Positions 5,784-12,864 of a DNA stretch of 12,864 nt are shown here, one piece after another. Each line of letters opens with the position of its first letter. The first letter of the stretch is position 1. The DNA is taken from contig JAZLIS010000122.1 in NCBI GenBank assembly GCA_045617505.1, forward strand, positions 1-12,864, read 5' to 3'. A model generated the notes under the pieces. It had not been told where the DNA came from, did no database searches, and saw only the letters and a program-made list of their open reading frames with translations. Made by a program: the position numbers and the translations under genes. The stretch is from Cacconaster sp045617505 (GTDB taxonomy: Bacteria > Bacteroidota > Bacteroidia > Bacteroidales > UBA932).

Positions 5784-8700
5784 AAAAAGGAAGAACATAT
5801 CTGAAGGACTCTCTTGAGATGCTTGGAAGGAATTTCCCTGCGATATTCCTTATGGCGGCGATAATCGTGTTCGCTTTCTCCTTCCGTTCCATCAGCTATG
5901 AAAAGAGAGTCTCCAATGAGGTGAAAAAGGTTGCGGAAGCTCTGCACAGGAGACAGAAAATCGTGGAGCAGTATGCAATCAAGGCTCTTGAGGCAAAGGG
6001 GGAGTGGAGAGATTTCGACGACCTGCCCGAAGATATGGTCATCTACTGCTACCGGAACGATTCCCTGTGCTCTTGGACTCATCAGTTCCCCGTGGCCAAT
6101 GATGCCATAAGGGCATATTCGTTCAGCTACAGGTTGCAGTATGCAAACGACAGAAACATCTGGTCAACGCCTCTTGCATATATCGGCATCAAGGAGCAGT
6201 ACGTGAATCTCGGCTCCTCCTGGTATATTGTCAACACTCAGATTTCCAAGGATTTCTCAACCAAAGTGGTCACAGGAATACTGGTGAGGACCGAATACCC
6301 TTCCGCCTATCTGAAGGACCGTGTCAACAGACACCTCCGTATAGGGGAGGGGTTCACGACCGAAAGCATCCATAACGATGATTCCGCCATAGTCTATGGA
6401 ATAGAAGGAGAACCCCTTTTCTCCATTGTCTCGGACGCTCCGAGTTCCTTCTCCGGTGTGGGAAGCCCGCTGGTCTGGATATCGTTTCTGCTGATACTGG
6501 TCGCTTTCTTTGCGAACCACTACAACAGGCATAATCTCAAGAGTTTCCTGTATGTTCTGGCGGCTCTGCTGTTTGTCCGTGCCGCCTCGGCGGTCTATCT
6601 GGGTCACATATCGAATCCGGGGGAAATTTTCTCCCCGATTTACTATGCGGACACGAACTTTTTCAATTCTTTAGGCAATCTGCTTATAAACAGCACCTTG
6701 CTGTCGCTTGCGGTCTATTCGTTCTTTGTCTTGAGATACAGGATATTCCGCAGACTGAAGAGCGCGTCCCGGAGAATGGAGATTCTTACAGTTGCGCTTG
6801 TCGGTCTGCTTTCGGTGCTCTTCGCCCTGTACAGCTTCTATTTCCTGAAATCTCTTGTCCTGAACTCGAACATAAACCTCGAACCGTTCAAACTCAGTGA
6901 ACTTTCCCTCTATTCATTCCTTTGCTATTTCTGCTACGGACTTCAGGTTCTGGCACTTCAGCAACTGATTCAGCTGGTTCTCTTCTTCTCCGGAAGATGG
7001 AGGCACACCAGTATGTTCTCCTGGAAGAATATGATAGGCTATATCGTGATGGTCTCTCTTCTGAGTGTGCTGACCATCGGCCATTACGGGGCGAAGAAGG
7101 TGTTTGAGAGCAACAGGGTGCGGACCACGAAGCTGGCGGTGGACAGGGACATTTCCCTTGAGCTGGAACTGATTGAAATGGAGCAGCAGATAAGCAACGA
7201 TTCGTTCATCGGCGTGCTTACCAGCGTGAAGGCAGTTGACCTTGTCAGGAACAGGCTGTTGGACAGATATATACCGGCCGGCGTCGTGCAGCAGTATGAT
7301 ATAGAGATGACCATCTGTTCCCCCGACAACCTCCTGGACCTCCGGACAGGGGCTCAGCCGGTGGGCTGTTACCAATTCTATGACGATATGGCAGCCGAAT
7401 ACGGTACGCCTCTCTTTTCCGGGTCAAAGATGTCGTTCATCAACAACTATGACGGAAAGACTACATATCTCGGATCGTTCTCCTATATGGACAGCAATGA
7501 CTACACAGTCTCGCGCCTCTTCGTCCTCTTCACCTCCAAATACCAGAACGCGACGGCCGGAAATCCTCTGGAGATTCTCGGCATCCAGCAGCCCAGCAAC
7601 AGCTACATGCCCCGGCTCTACTCATTCGCGAAATACCATAACGGCAGAATAGTGACCAACAAGGGCACCTGCCGGTACCCCGTCTCTCCGGACTTTTTCG
7701 GTGCGAAGGAGGGATACTATATGTTGAATAAGGACGGATACACACATTTCGTCAACAAAATCTCCGCCGATGACATAGTGGTGCTTTCCCGTCCCCGCCA
7801 GCCGTTTTTCACACATATCGTCTCACTCTCGTATTTCGTCATATTCTACGGGCTATTTGTGCTTCTCTTTACAAGATGGGCCCGTCAGAGCAAGCTGATA
7901 ATACTCCCGAAACATTCCATCAGACGCAGGGTTACATTCCTCATAATCATCTCAATGGTTGTCTCCCTGCTCAGTATGGGTATCGGGAGCGTGAGTTATG
8001 TGGCAAGGCTCAACAGGGAGAATACCCGTGAGATGGCGCAGGACAAGCTGTCGATGGTCCGCAAGGCCCTTTCCGAGCATTGCCAGTATGCGCTGCGTTA
8101 CAATGACGTACTCACTCCCGAGATGTCCGCCGCCGTGGCTGAAGTCTCCGGAATCAGCGGATGCGACATAGAACTTTATGACGTGAACGGGGTCCTCCTC
8201 GCTTCGACCAAGCCGGAGATACACGAGCAGCTGATTGTGGGCAAGCGTATGAACCACAAGGCTTATCGTGAAATCTGCCTCAACAGATCGACCAGTTATA
8301 TGACGGTTGAAAGCATCGTCGGGATGACCTTCTACTCCCTTTATGCCCCTCTGTTCAATGCGGACGGAGATATGGTGGCCGTGGTCAACATCCCCTATAC
8401 GAAGCAGAGCGGAGATGTCAGGGAGACGGCAGTCTCCACAATATCCACAATCGCCAACATCTATCTGGTCCTGCTGATAGCCGCCATCCTTCTGGGCTCC
8501 TTTATGGCCAATTCAATAGCAAGGCCTCTTGCTGAAATCAAGAGCAAGATAGACCGTCTGGCCCTTTCAGGCACTAACCGCCACATAAAATACCGCAACC
8601 AGAAGGATGAGCTCGGTGTATTGATAGAATCCTACAACAATATGGTGGATGCGTTGGAGGAGAGTACAAGGCGACTGGCTCAGCAGGAGAGGGAGCAGGC

Positions 8701-9364
8701 CTGGAAGGAGATGGCGCGGCAGATTGCCCACGAAATAAAGAATCCGCTCACCCCGATGAGGCTCAGCATACAGTATCTGATGAGACTCAAACGGGAGAAT
8801 GTCCCCGGGTGGGAGGAGAAACTTGAGAAAATCAGCCATTCGCTCCTCGAACAGATTGACACTCTGTCCGAGACGGCTTCGGAATTCTCTTCCTTCTCCA
8901 AATCTTTCTCCGAGGAAATCGCTCCGGTCGATATAGATCAGGTAATCCGCGAAGCCGCAGTGCTCTTTGACAACAGGACGGACATATCGATACTGTATGT
9001 CCAGAATGTCGAGGGGGCGGTGACGGAAGCCCGCCGCACTCAGCTTTCCCGTGTCTTTGTCAATCTGATTACCAACTCCATACAGGCTATCGAAGGAGCC
9101 GGCGTGGAGCACGGGCAGGTGAAAATCTCTCTTGACGGAAATCCTGACAGCGGCTACATCGTTAAGGTTGAGGACAACGGGCCGGGCGTAAGCGAGGAGA
9201 ATCTGGACAGACTCTTCACTCCCAATTTCACTACAAAGAGCGGAGGTTCCGGTCTGGGCCTTGCCATCAGCAGGAATATAATCGAGCAGATGAAGGGCGG
9301 CATATCCTATTCACGCTCTTCCCTTGGAGGCGCCTGTTTCACAGTTAAGCTGCCGACAGGCTAA
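5780..9364 (+). CDS. Large NtrY-like membrane sensor histidine kinase
   Basis: This 1194-residue protein has about ten predicted membrane helices and a C-terminal kinase. The order is: helix at ~19-35; extracytoplasmic domain to ~231; a membrane block at ~232-437 (about six helices); a second extracytoplasmic domain to ~678; helices at ~679-698 and ~716-741; a Cache/PAS-like extracytoplasmic domain; a helix at ~890-913; HAMP ~914-965; then the kinase. The H box QIAHEIKNPLTPMRLS carries phospho-acceptor His984, the N box is NLITNSIQA (1095-1103), the G1 box is VEDNGPGVS and the G2 box is GGSGLGLAIS. The H-box form (HEIKNPLTP) is of the NtrY class, but the input region is far larger than in classical NtrY. 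It overlaps rlmH by four bases. No response regulator is encoded in the window, so its partner must lie elsewhere. The stimulus is unknown. Confidence 0.93.
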   Translation: MKKGRTYLKDSLEMLGRNFPAIFLMAAIIVFAFSFRSISYEKRVSNEVKKVAEALHRRQKIVEQYAIKALEAKGEWRDFDDLPEDMVIYCYRNDSLCSWTHQFPVANDAIRAYSFSYRLQYANDRNIWSTPLAYIGIKEQYVNLGSSWYIVNTQISKDFSTKVVTGILVRTEYPSAYLKDRVNRHLRIGEGFTTESIHNDDSAIVYGIEGEPLFSIVSDAPSSFSGVGSPLVWISFLLILVAFFANHYNRHNLKSFLYVLAALLFVRAASAVYLGHISNPGEIFSPIYYADTNFFNSLGNLLINSTLLSLAVYSFFVLRYRIFRRLKSASRRMEILTVALVGLLSVLFALYSFYFLKSLVLNSNINLEPFKLSELSLYSFLCYFCYGLQVLALQQLIQLVLFFSGRWRHTSMFSWKNMIGYIVMVSLLSVLTIGHYGAKKVFESNRVRTTKLAVDRDISLELELIEMEQQISNDSFIGVLTSVKAVDLVRNRLLDRYIPAGVVQQYDIEMTICSPDNLLDLRTGAQPVGCYQFYDDMAAEYGTPLFSGSKMSFINNYDGKTTYLGSFSYMDSNDYTVSRLFVLFTSKYQNATAGNPLEILGIQQPSNSYMPRLYSFAKYHNGRIVTNKGTCRYPVSPDFFGAKEGYYMLNKDGYTHFVNKISADDIVVLSRPRQPFFTHIVSLSYFVIFYGLFVLLFTRWARQSKLIILPKHSIRRRVTFLIIISMVVSLLSMGIGSVSYVARLNRENTREMAQDKLSMVRKALSEHCQYALRYNDVLTPEMSAAVAEVSGISGCDIELYDVNGVLLASTKPEIHEQLIVGKRMNHKAYREICLNRSTSYMTVESIVGMTFYSLYAPLFNADGDMVAVVNIPYTKQSGDVRETAVSTISTIANIYLVLLIAAILLGSFMANSIARPLAEIKSKIDRLALSGTNRHIKYRNQKDELGVLIESYNNMVDALEESTRRLAQQEREQAWKEMARQIAHEIKNPLTPMRLSIQYLMRLKRENVPGWEEKLEKISHSLLEQIDTLSETASEFSSFSKSFSEEIAPVDIDQVIREAAVLFDNRTDISILYVQNVEGAVTEARRTQLSRVFVNLITNSIQAIEGAGVEHGQVKISLDGNPDSGYIVKVEDNGPGVSEENLDRLFTPNFTTKSGGSGLGLAISRNIIEQMKGGISYSRSSLGGACFTVKLPTG

Positions 9365-9376
9365 TAGAAAAATTTA

Positions 9377-9384
9377 TATATTTG
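9377..9384 (+). promoter_or_regulatory. Candidate -7 promoter box for the LtaS-like gene
   Basis: TATATTTG is an exact match to the Bacteroidota -7 consensus TAnnTTTG and sits in an AT-rich patch (9367-9383) between two GC-richer genes. It lies eight bases before the ATG at 9393, so the transcript would have almost no leader. No convincing -33 TTTG is seen 19-21 bases upstream, where the kinase gene ends. Confidence 0.55.
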
Positions 9385-9392
9385 CAGGTTAT

Positions 9393-11081
9393 ATGCATAA
9401 AAAAGGGAATCATAGGAAAGGGAAATCCGGATGGGCGGTTGTGATACTGTTCTTTCTGGCCATTGTCACCGACATTATGATTTTCACTCTCCACAACTGG
9501 CCCGGACTTCCCGAGCGGGTTCTGCCTTTTCTCCTGCACAAAATTTCCGCAGCTCTCTTTCTTGCCGGCCTGGCACTCCTTTTCAGACGCAAGGGATGGA
9601 CTGTCGTTTTCCTTGTCTTCCTTTCGGCCTGGATTTGTGCCAACCAAATTTATCTGAGGTCGAACGGACTCTGTTTTGACGGCTATTCTTCCACTCTGAT
9701 AAGAAATCTGAAAGGGTTTGAAAGCGGGACTCTCAGTTTTTTCGAGTGGTTCGACCTCTGGTATCTGGCCGTGCCGGTGGTCTATGCCGCCTTTTTCCCC
9801 TTCATCAGAAGAGGTGTCGGGGCGAATCCCCTTCGGGCCCTTGTGCTTGTATTGATTTCCATATTGTCCGGATGGTCAGGTATGGCTCTGGTCAACAGGG
9901 ATCTTGTCGAGGAGGAGAGGTGCGGCAATCCCTTCGGCTCCGGGATGCACAGGGTCTTTCCTTATATCAACGACTATTGCCGGGAGGTGTCCGTGGTGCA
10001 TCTTTTCATATATGATGTGAGTGACGTGGTCCGGATAAATATCAGCAAGGACATATCTTTCAATACGGAATACCTTCCCGGTGAGGAGGAGGACCTTGCC
10101 CGGTTCTTCCATCCCGGGCTGAAGGATGGAAGAGGGACTTTCAGGGACACCGTGGTCATCCTTCTGGTGGAGTCACTGGAGTCCTGGGCTGTGAATAAAG
10201 ACTTTATGCCGAATCTGGAAAAGTTTATCCACGGTGACAATGTACTGTTTGCCAACAGGGTCAAGCCACAGATTCTTGCAGGAACCTCATCGGACGGACA
10301 GTTCATAGTGAACAGCGGGCTCCTTCCCATTGACCACGGGGCGCTCTGCTTCACCTATCCCCGGCAGACATATCCTTCGATAGCCTCCAATGCGGCCGGC
10401 AAATCGGTCACTCTGGTCCCTCACAGCGACGAGGTGTGGAATCAGAAAGAGATGTCGAAAGCGGAAGGGTATCAGAGCACGGTTCAAATCGGGGTGTCGG
10501 ATGAAGAGGTGTTCGGCAGTGTCCTGGAATATGTCGGAAACGGGTATCAGGTTGTCCAGACTCTCACTGTCTCCTCGCACGTGCCATTCTCGTACGGTGC
10601 GGAAAGATCCACTCTGAAAACTTCTCCCGGTATGCCGCTTATGATGTCCAACTATGTCAAGTGTATGAACTATACGGACAGGAATATCGGGGCCATCCTC
10701 TCCCAGACCGGGGAGGACGGGCTTCTGCACAACGCCACGATAGTCATAACGGGCGACCATACTATATTTTTCAAGGACAGGCGGAAATCCCTGCTGAAAT
10801 ATTGCGGCCGCGAGGGGTTGTCTTACAGCGTTGGAGAGCCGTATTGTCCCCTGATAATATATTCGCCTCATATCAAGGGGAATGTCAAGGTGGAAGAGGA
10901 GTGCTACCAGATGGATGTATATCCTACGGTTATGGCCCTTCTCGGTAATCCCGACCCTGTCTGGGACGGCTTCGGAATCGATTTGTCGAATCCGGAGAGC
11001 CGTCGCAGAGTGACTGCTGACAGGGCGATGAGGTTGGGCAACAAGGCTGTAAGAAATGATTTGTTCAAGGATATGAGATGA
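9393..11081 (+). CDS. LtaS-like (sulfatase-fold) membrane phosphotransferase
   Basis: This 562-residue inner-membrane enzyme has five N-terminal membrane helices (about 12-32, 43-64, 68-88, 122-137 and 148-166) and a large extracytoplasmic alkaline-phosphatase/sulfatase-type domain. This is the plan of lipoteichoic acid synthase and related phosphoglycerol transferases. Active-site candidates are Glu260 in VVILLVESLESW, the nucleophile region GTSSDGQF (297-304), His396 in SSHVPF and Asp455-His456 in TGDHT. Against S. aureus LtaS (GKTSDSEF), the nucleophilic Thr aligns with Ser299 and the following Glu with Gln303. Bacteroidota are not known to make lipoteichoic acid, so the acceptor is probably another envelope glycan or lipid. 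The start at 9393 places the first helix normally; an open frame from 9324 only overlaps the kinase gene. A lipid kinase gene follows after four bases, consistent with diacylglycerol as a by-product. Confidence 0.85.
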   Translation: MHKKGNHRKGKSGWAVVILFFLAIVTDIMIFTLHNWPGLPERVLPFLLHKISAALFLAGLALLFRRKGWTVVFLVFLSAWICANQIYLRSNGLCFDGYSSTLIRNLKGFESGTLSFFEWFDLWYLAVPVVYAAFFPFIRRGVGANPLRALVLVLISILSGWSGMALVNRDLVEEERCGNPFGSGMHRVFPYINDYCREVSVVHLFIYDVSDVVRINISKDISFNTEYLPGEEEDLARFFHPGLKDGRGTFRDTVVILLVESLESWAVNKDFMPNLEKFIHGDNVLFANRVKPQILAGTSSDGQFIVNSGLLPIDHGALCFTYPRQTYPSIASNAAGKSVTLVPHSDEVWNQKEMSKAEGYQSTVQIGVSDEEVFGSVLEYVGNGYQVVQTLTVSSHVPFSYGAERSTLKTSPGMPLMMSNYVKCMNYTDRNIGAILSQTGEDGLLHNATIVITGDHTIFFKDRRKSLLKYCGREGLSYSVGEPYCPLIIYSPHIKGNVKVEEECYQMDVYPTVMALLGNPDPVWDGFGIDLSNPESRRRVTADRAMRLGNKAVRNDLFKDMR

Positions 11082-11085
11082 CGGT

Positions 11086-11958
11086 ATGACAAGAGTCCTG
11101 TTCATAGTGAATCCCATAGCGGGCAAAGGTCTTGTGAAAACCAATCTTACTGCGGCCTTCTCGAAGTGCCGGTTTGAGTGGTCCGTAGCCTATACGGAGT
11201 ATCCCGGCCACGCTCACGAACTTGCCCGTAAAAGTTCCGCTGACATAATTGTCGCTGTCGGAGGGGACGGGACTGTGAATGAGGTGGCCAGCGCTCTTGT
11301 GGGGACAGGCAAGATTCTCGGCATCGTGCCCCGGGGCAGCGGCAACGGACTGGCTCTGCATTTGGGCTACAGCCTCATCCCCGGCAGGGCGGTCGAAGAG
11401 ATAAATGCCGCCTCCATCCAGACAATCGATACGGCACTGTTCAACGGCAGGCCGTTCTTCTGTACCAGCGGGGTAGGCTATGACGCTTTTGTAAGCGAGA
11501 GATTCTCGCAGGTGGGGAAGCGCGGATTCAAGACATACGTGGAGGAGGCGCTCAAGTCGTGGAAAAACTACAAGGCTGAGACCTATACCATCGAGATGGA
11601 TGACTGCACAGTCAGGAGCAGGGCGATGTTCGTCACGGTGGCCAACTCCAACCAGTGGGGGAACAACGGCAGAATCGCACCGGGTGCCAGCCTTCAGGAC
11701 GGACTTCTGGACGTGGTGGTCGTAGATGAAATCGGATTTGACATATTGAACATCATCAATGCGTCGGCTCTTGTTGCGCTGCTCTTTGCCAGGCAGATTG
11801 ACAAGGCCAGCAAGTACCATCTCTACCGTTCGAAGAAGGTGAAAATTACCGTTTCTCAGGAAGGACCCGCGCATGTGGATGGAGACCCTGTCTCCAATCC
11901 GGGGACGGAACTGCTCTACAGCGTCAAGCCCTCCTCCCTCAAAGTGATTATCCCATAA
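11086..11958 (+). CDS. Diacylglycerol kinase family lipid kinase (YegS/DgkB type)
   Basis: This 290-residue soluble lipid kinase belongs to the DAGK catalytic family, whose members transfer a phosphate from ATP to diacylglycerol or related lipids at the inner leaflet. Motifs seen are N-terminal VNPIAGKG (8-15), the nucleotide-binding GGDGTVNEV (59-67), PRGSGNGLA (82-90), CTSGVGYDAFVSERF in the middle, and AHVDGDPV near the C-terminus, where the family has its second conserved D-G-E/D element. Length and motif spacing are normal. The ATG at 11086 follows the upstream stop by four bases, so it is almost certainly cotranscribed with the LtaS-like gene. This fits recycling of diacylglycerol, but the actual lipid substrate (diacylglycerol, sphingoid base or other) cannot be read from sequence. 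The M13 peptidase gene begins 20 bases after its stop. Confidence 0.93.
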   Translation: MTRVLFIVNPIAGKGLVKTNLTAAFSKCRFEWSVAYTEYPGHAHELARKSSADIIVAVGGDGTVNEVASALVGTGKILGIVPRGSGNGLALHLGYSLIPGRAVEEINAASIQTIDTALFNGRPFFCTSGVGYDAFVSERFSQVGKRGFKTYVEEALKSWKNYKAETYTIEMDDCTVRSRAMFVTVANSNQWGNNGRIAPGASLQDGLLDVVVVDEIGFDILNIINASALVALLFARQIDKASKYHLYRSKKVKITVSQEGPAHVDGDPVSNPGTELLYSVKPSSLKVIIP

Positions 11959-11977
11959 GTATATCAATAACCTGATT

Positions 11978-12864
11978 ATGAAAACCTTATTTAAAGAACT
12001 GATTATCTGTTCTATGCTGACATTTACCCTGCTCTCCTGCAGCCAGCGGGAGAAAGTTCCGGCTATCAATGCCGACAATTTTGACCTTTCAGTCGCCCCC
12101 GGGGAGGATTTCTACCAGTATGCAACCGGAGGGTGGCAGAAAAACAATCCTCTCAAACCCGAATATTCACGTTATGGAGCGTTCGACGTCCTTGCGGAGA
12201 ACAATGAGATAAGGCTGAACGACCTGTTCAACGGGCTGACCAAACTCAAGACGGAGCAGGGGACTGTGGAACAGAAGATTGCGGACCTCTATCTTATGGG
12301 TCTGGATTCAACGAGGCTCAATGCGGAAGGTCTTGCCCCCGTCAAGCCGTATCTCAATCAGCTTGAGCAGGTGAACACTCTCTCCGACTTCGCGTATGCG
12401 AGCGCAAAGTGCGCTGAGGCCCGTGTAGGGAGTCTTTACGGAGTCTATGTATCTTCCGATATGAAGGACAGTGACAATCAGATTCTCTATCTCGGAGAGG
12501 ATGGTCTTTCAATGGGCAACAGGGATTACTATCTTCTGGAGCAGCACGAGGCGCTGAGAAAGGGTTACAAGGAATATCTGGAGAAGATTTTCACGATTGC
12601 AGGATATGAAGATGCCGCGCAGAGGGCGGCTGACGTGTATGAAATCGAGATGGCGATAGCGGTTCCCTTCTGGTCAATGGTCCAACAGCGTGACATCGAG
12701 GCCCAGTACAATCCCTTCACTACCGGACAGGTGGTGGCTGCATATCCGAACCTCCATCTGGATGTCTATTTCAAGGCTCTTTCAATCCCTTCACAGGAGA
12801 AACTCATCGTCGAGCAGCCTTCGTATTTCGAAGCTCTGGACAAACTGGTCGGTCAGACAGACCC
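11978..12864 (+). CDS. M13 family metallopeptidase lipoprotein (PepO/neprilysin type), 3' end outside window
   Basis: The frame is open to the right edge; 295 codons are visible of a family usually about 650-700 residues long. The N-terminus is a lipoprotein signal with lipobox LLSC and Cys21, so the enzyme is probably anchored in a membrane and faces the periplasm or the surface. The M13 N-terminal domain is recognised by DFYQYATGGWQKNNPLK (44-60, family DFYxYANGxW) and by LGEDGLSMGNRDYYL, equivalent to the usual GLxLPDRDYYL. The zinc-binding HExxH and the ExxxD lie in the missing part, so activity cannot be judged. It starts 20 bases after the lipid kinase stop with no terminator or promoter-like box between, so it is probably the third gene of that operon. 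Confidence 0.93.
   Translation, partial: MKTLFKELIICSMLTFTLLSCSQREKVPAINADNFDLSVAPGEDFYQYATGGWQKNNPLKPEYSRYGAFDVLAENNEIRLNDLFNGLTKLKTEQGTVEQKIADLYLMGLDSTRLNAEGLAPVKPYLNQLEQVNTLSDFAYASAKCAEARVGSLYGVYVSSDMKDSDNQILYLGEDGLSMGNRDYYLLEQHEALRKGYKEYLEKIFTIAGYEDAAQRAADVYEIEMAIAVPFWSMVQQRDIEAQYNPFTTGQVVAAYPNLHLDVYFKALSIPSQEKLIVEQPSYFEALDKLVGQTD

Noticed and set aside
8567..9112. 181-codon minus-strand open frame opposite the kinase domain
   Set aside because: It lies fully opposite conserved H-box and N-box coding sequence, its translation has no recognisable domain, and it is explained by the codon use of the kinase gene.
10287..11144. 285-codon minus-strand open frame
   Set aside because: It is antisense to the LtaS-like catalytic domain, including the GDH and HVPF motifs. 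The translation looks unstructured, with no signal, domain or ribosome-binding site.
11065..12078. 337-codon minus-strand open frame
   Set aside because: It is antisense to the complete lipid kinase gene and the start of the M13 gene, both clearly real, and no family is recognisable in it.
1..12864. CRISPR arrays, tRNA or rRNA genes, insertion sequences, attachment sites
   Set aside because: Reading both strands showed no regularly spaced direct repeats, no tRNA-like or rRNA-like sequence, and no transposase or integrase product.

Overview
The window looks like chromosomal DNA of a Gram-negative Bacteroidota, most likely a member of the Bacteroidales. The reasons are lipoproteins with short lipoboxes, signal peptides ending in Ser/Ala-Gln, a DUF4783 protein, a promoter box of the Bacteroidota type (TAnnTTTG), few Shine-Dalgarno sites, and a very large multi-membrane NtrY-like kinase. 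The assignment rests on these family features only; no search was run.

Layout. (1) Bases 1-720 hold the 3' part of an AAA-type ATPase gene with a DUF234-like C-terminus, visibly more AT-rich than the rest. (2) Bases 721-1005 hold a long hairpin, degenerate coding-like sequence, a perfect 17-base palindrome and promoter-like boxes. (3) Bases 1006-4887 form a tight four-gene plus-strand operon: an ABC-2 exporter ATPase, its permease, a secreted 5'-nucleotidase C-terminal-domain protein and a lipoprotein metallophosphatase. The last two look like the halves of a UshA/CD73-type nucleotidase, encoded as separate genes in reversed order. (4) A minus-strand DUF4783 gene (4868-5263) overlaps the end of that operon tail to tail and is divergent from rlmH. 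(5) rlmH (5310-5783) overlaps a 1194-residue NtrY-like sensor kinase gene (5780-9364) by four bases. (6) A promoter-like box precedes a 562-residue LtaS-like membrane phosphotransferase (9393-11081), then a diacylglycerol-kinase-family lipid kinase (11086-11958) and the start of an M13 metallopeptidase lipoprotein that runs off the right edge.

How the genes may work together. Most products are envelope or periplasmic proteins. The clearest functional pairing is the LtaS-like transferase with the lipid kinase. In Firmicutes, LtaS releases diacylglycerol from phosphatidylglycerol and DgkB returns it to the phospholipid pool; here the two families are adjacent in an organism not expected to make lipoteichoic acid. 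The ABC exporter with the split nucleotidase is the second unit of interest. No mobile element, CRISPR array, tRNA or rRNA was recognised, and most genes are recognisable families. The novelty is in arrangement and active-site details rather than in a wholly new system.
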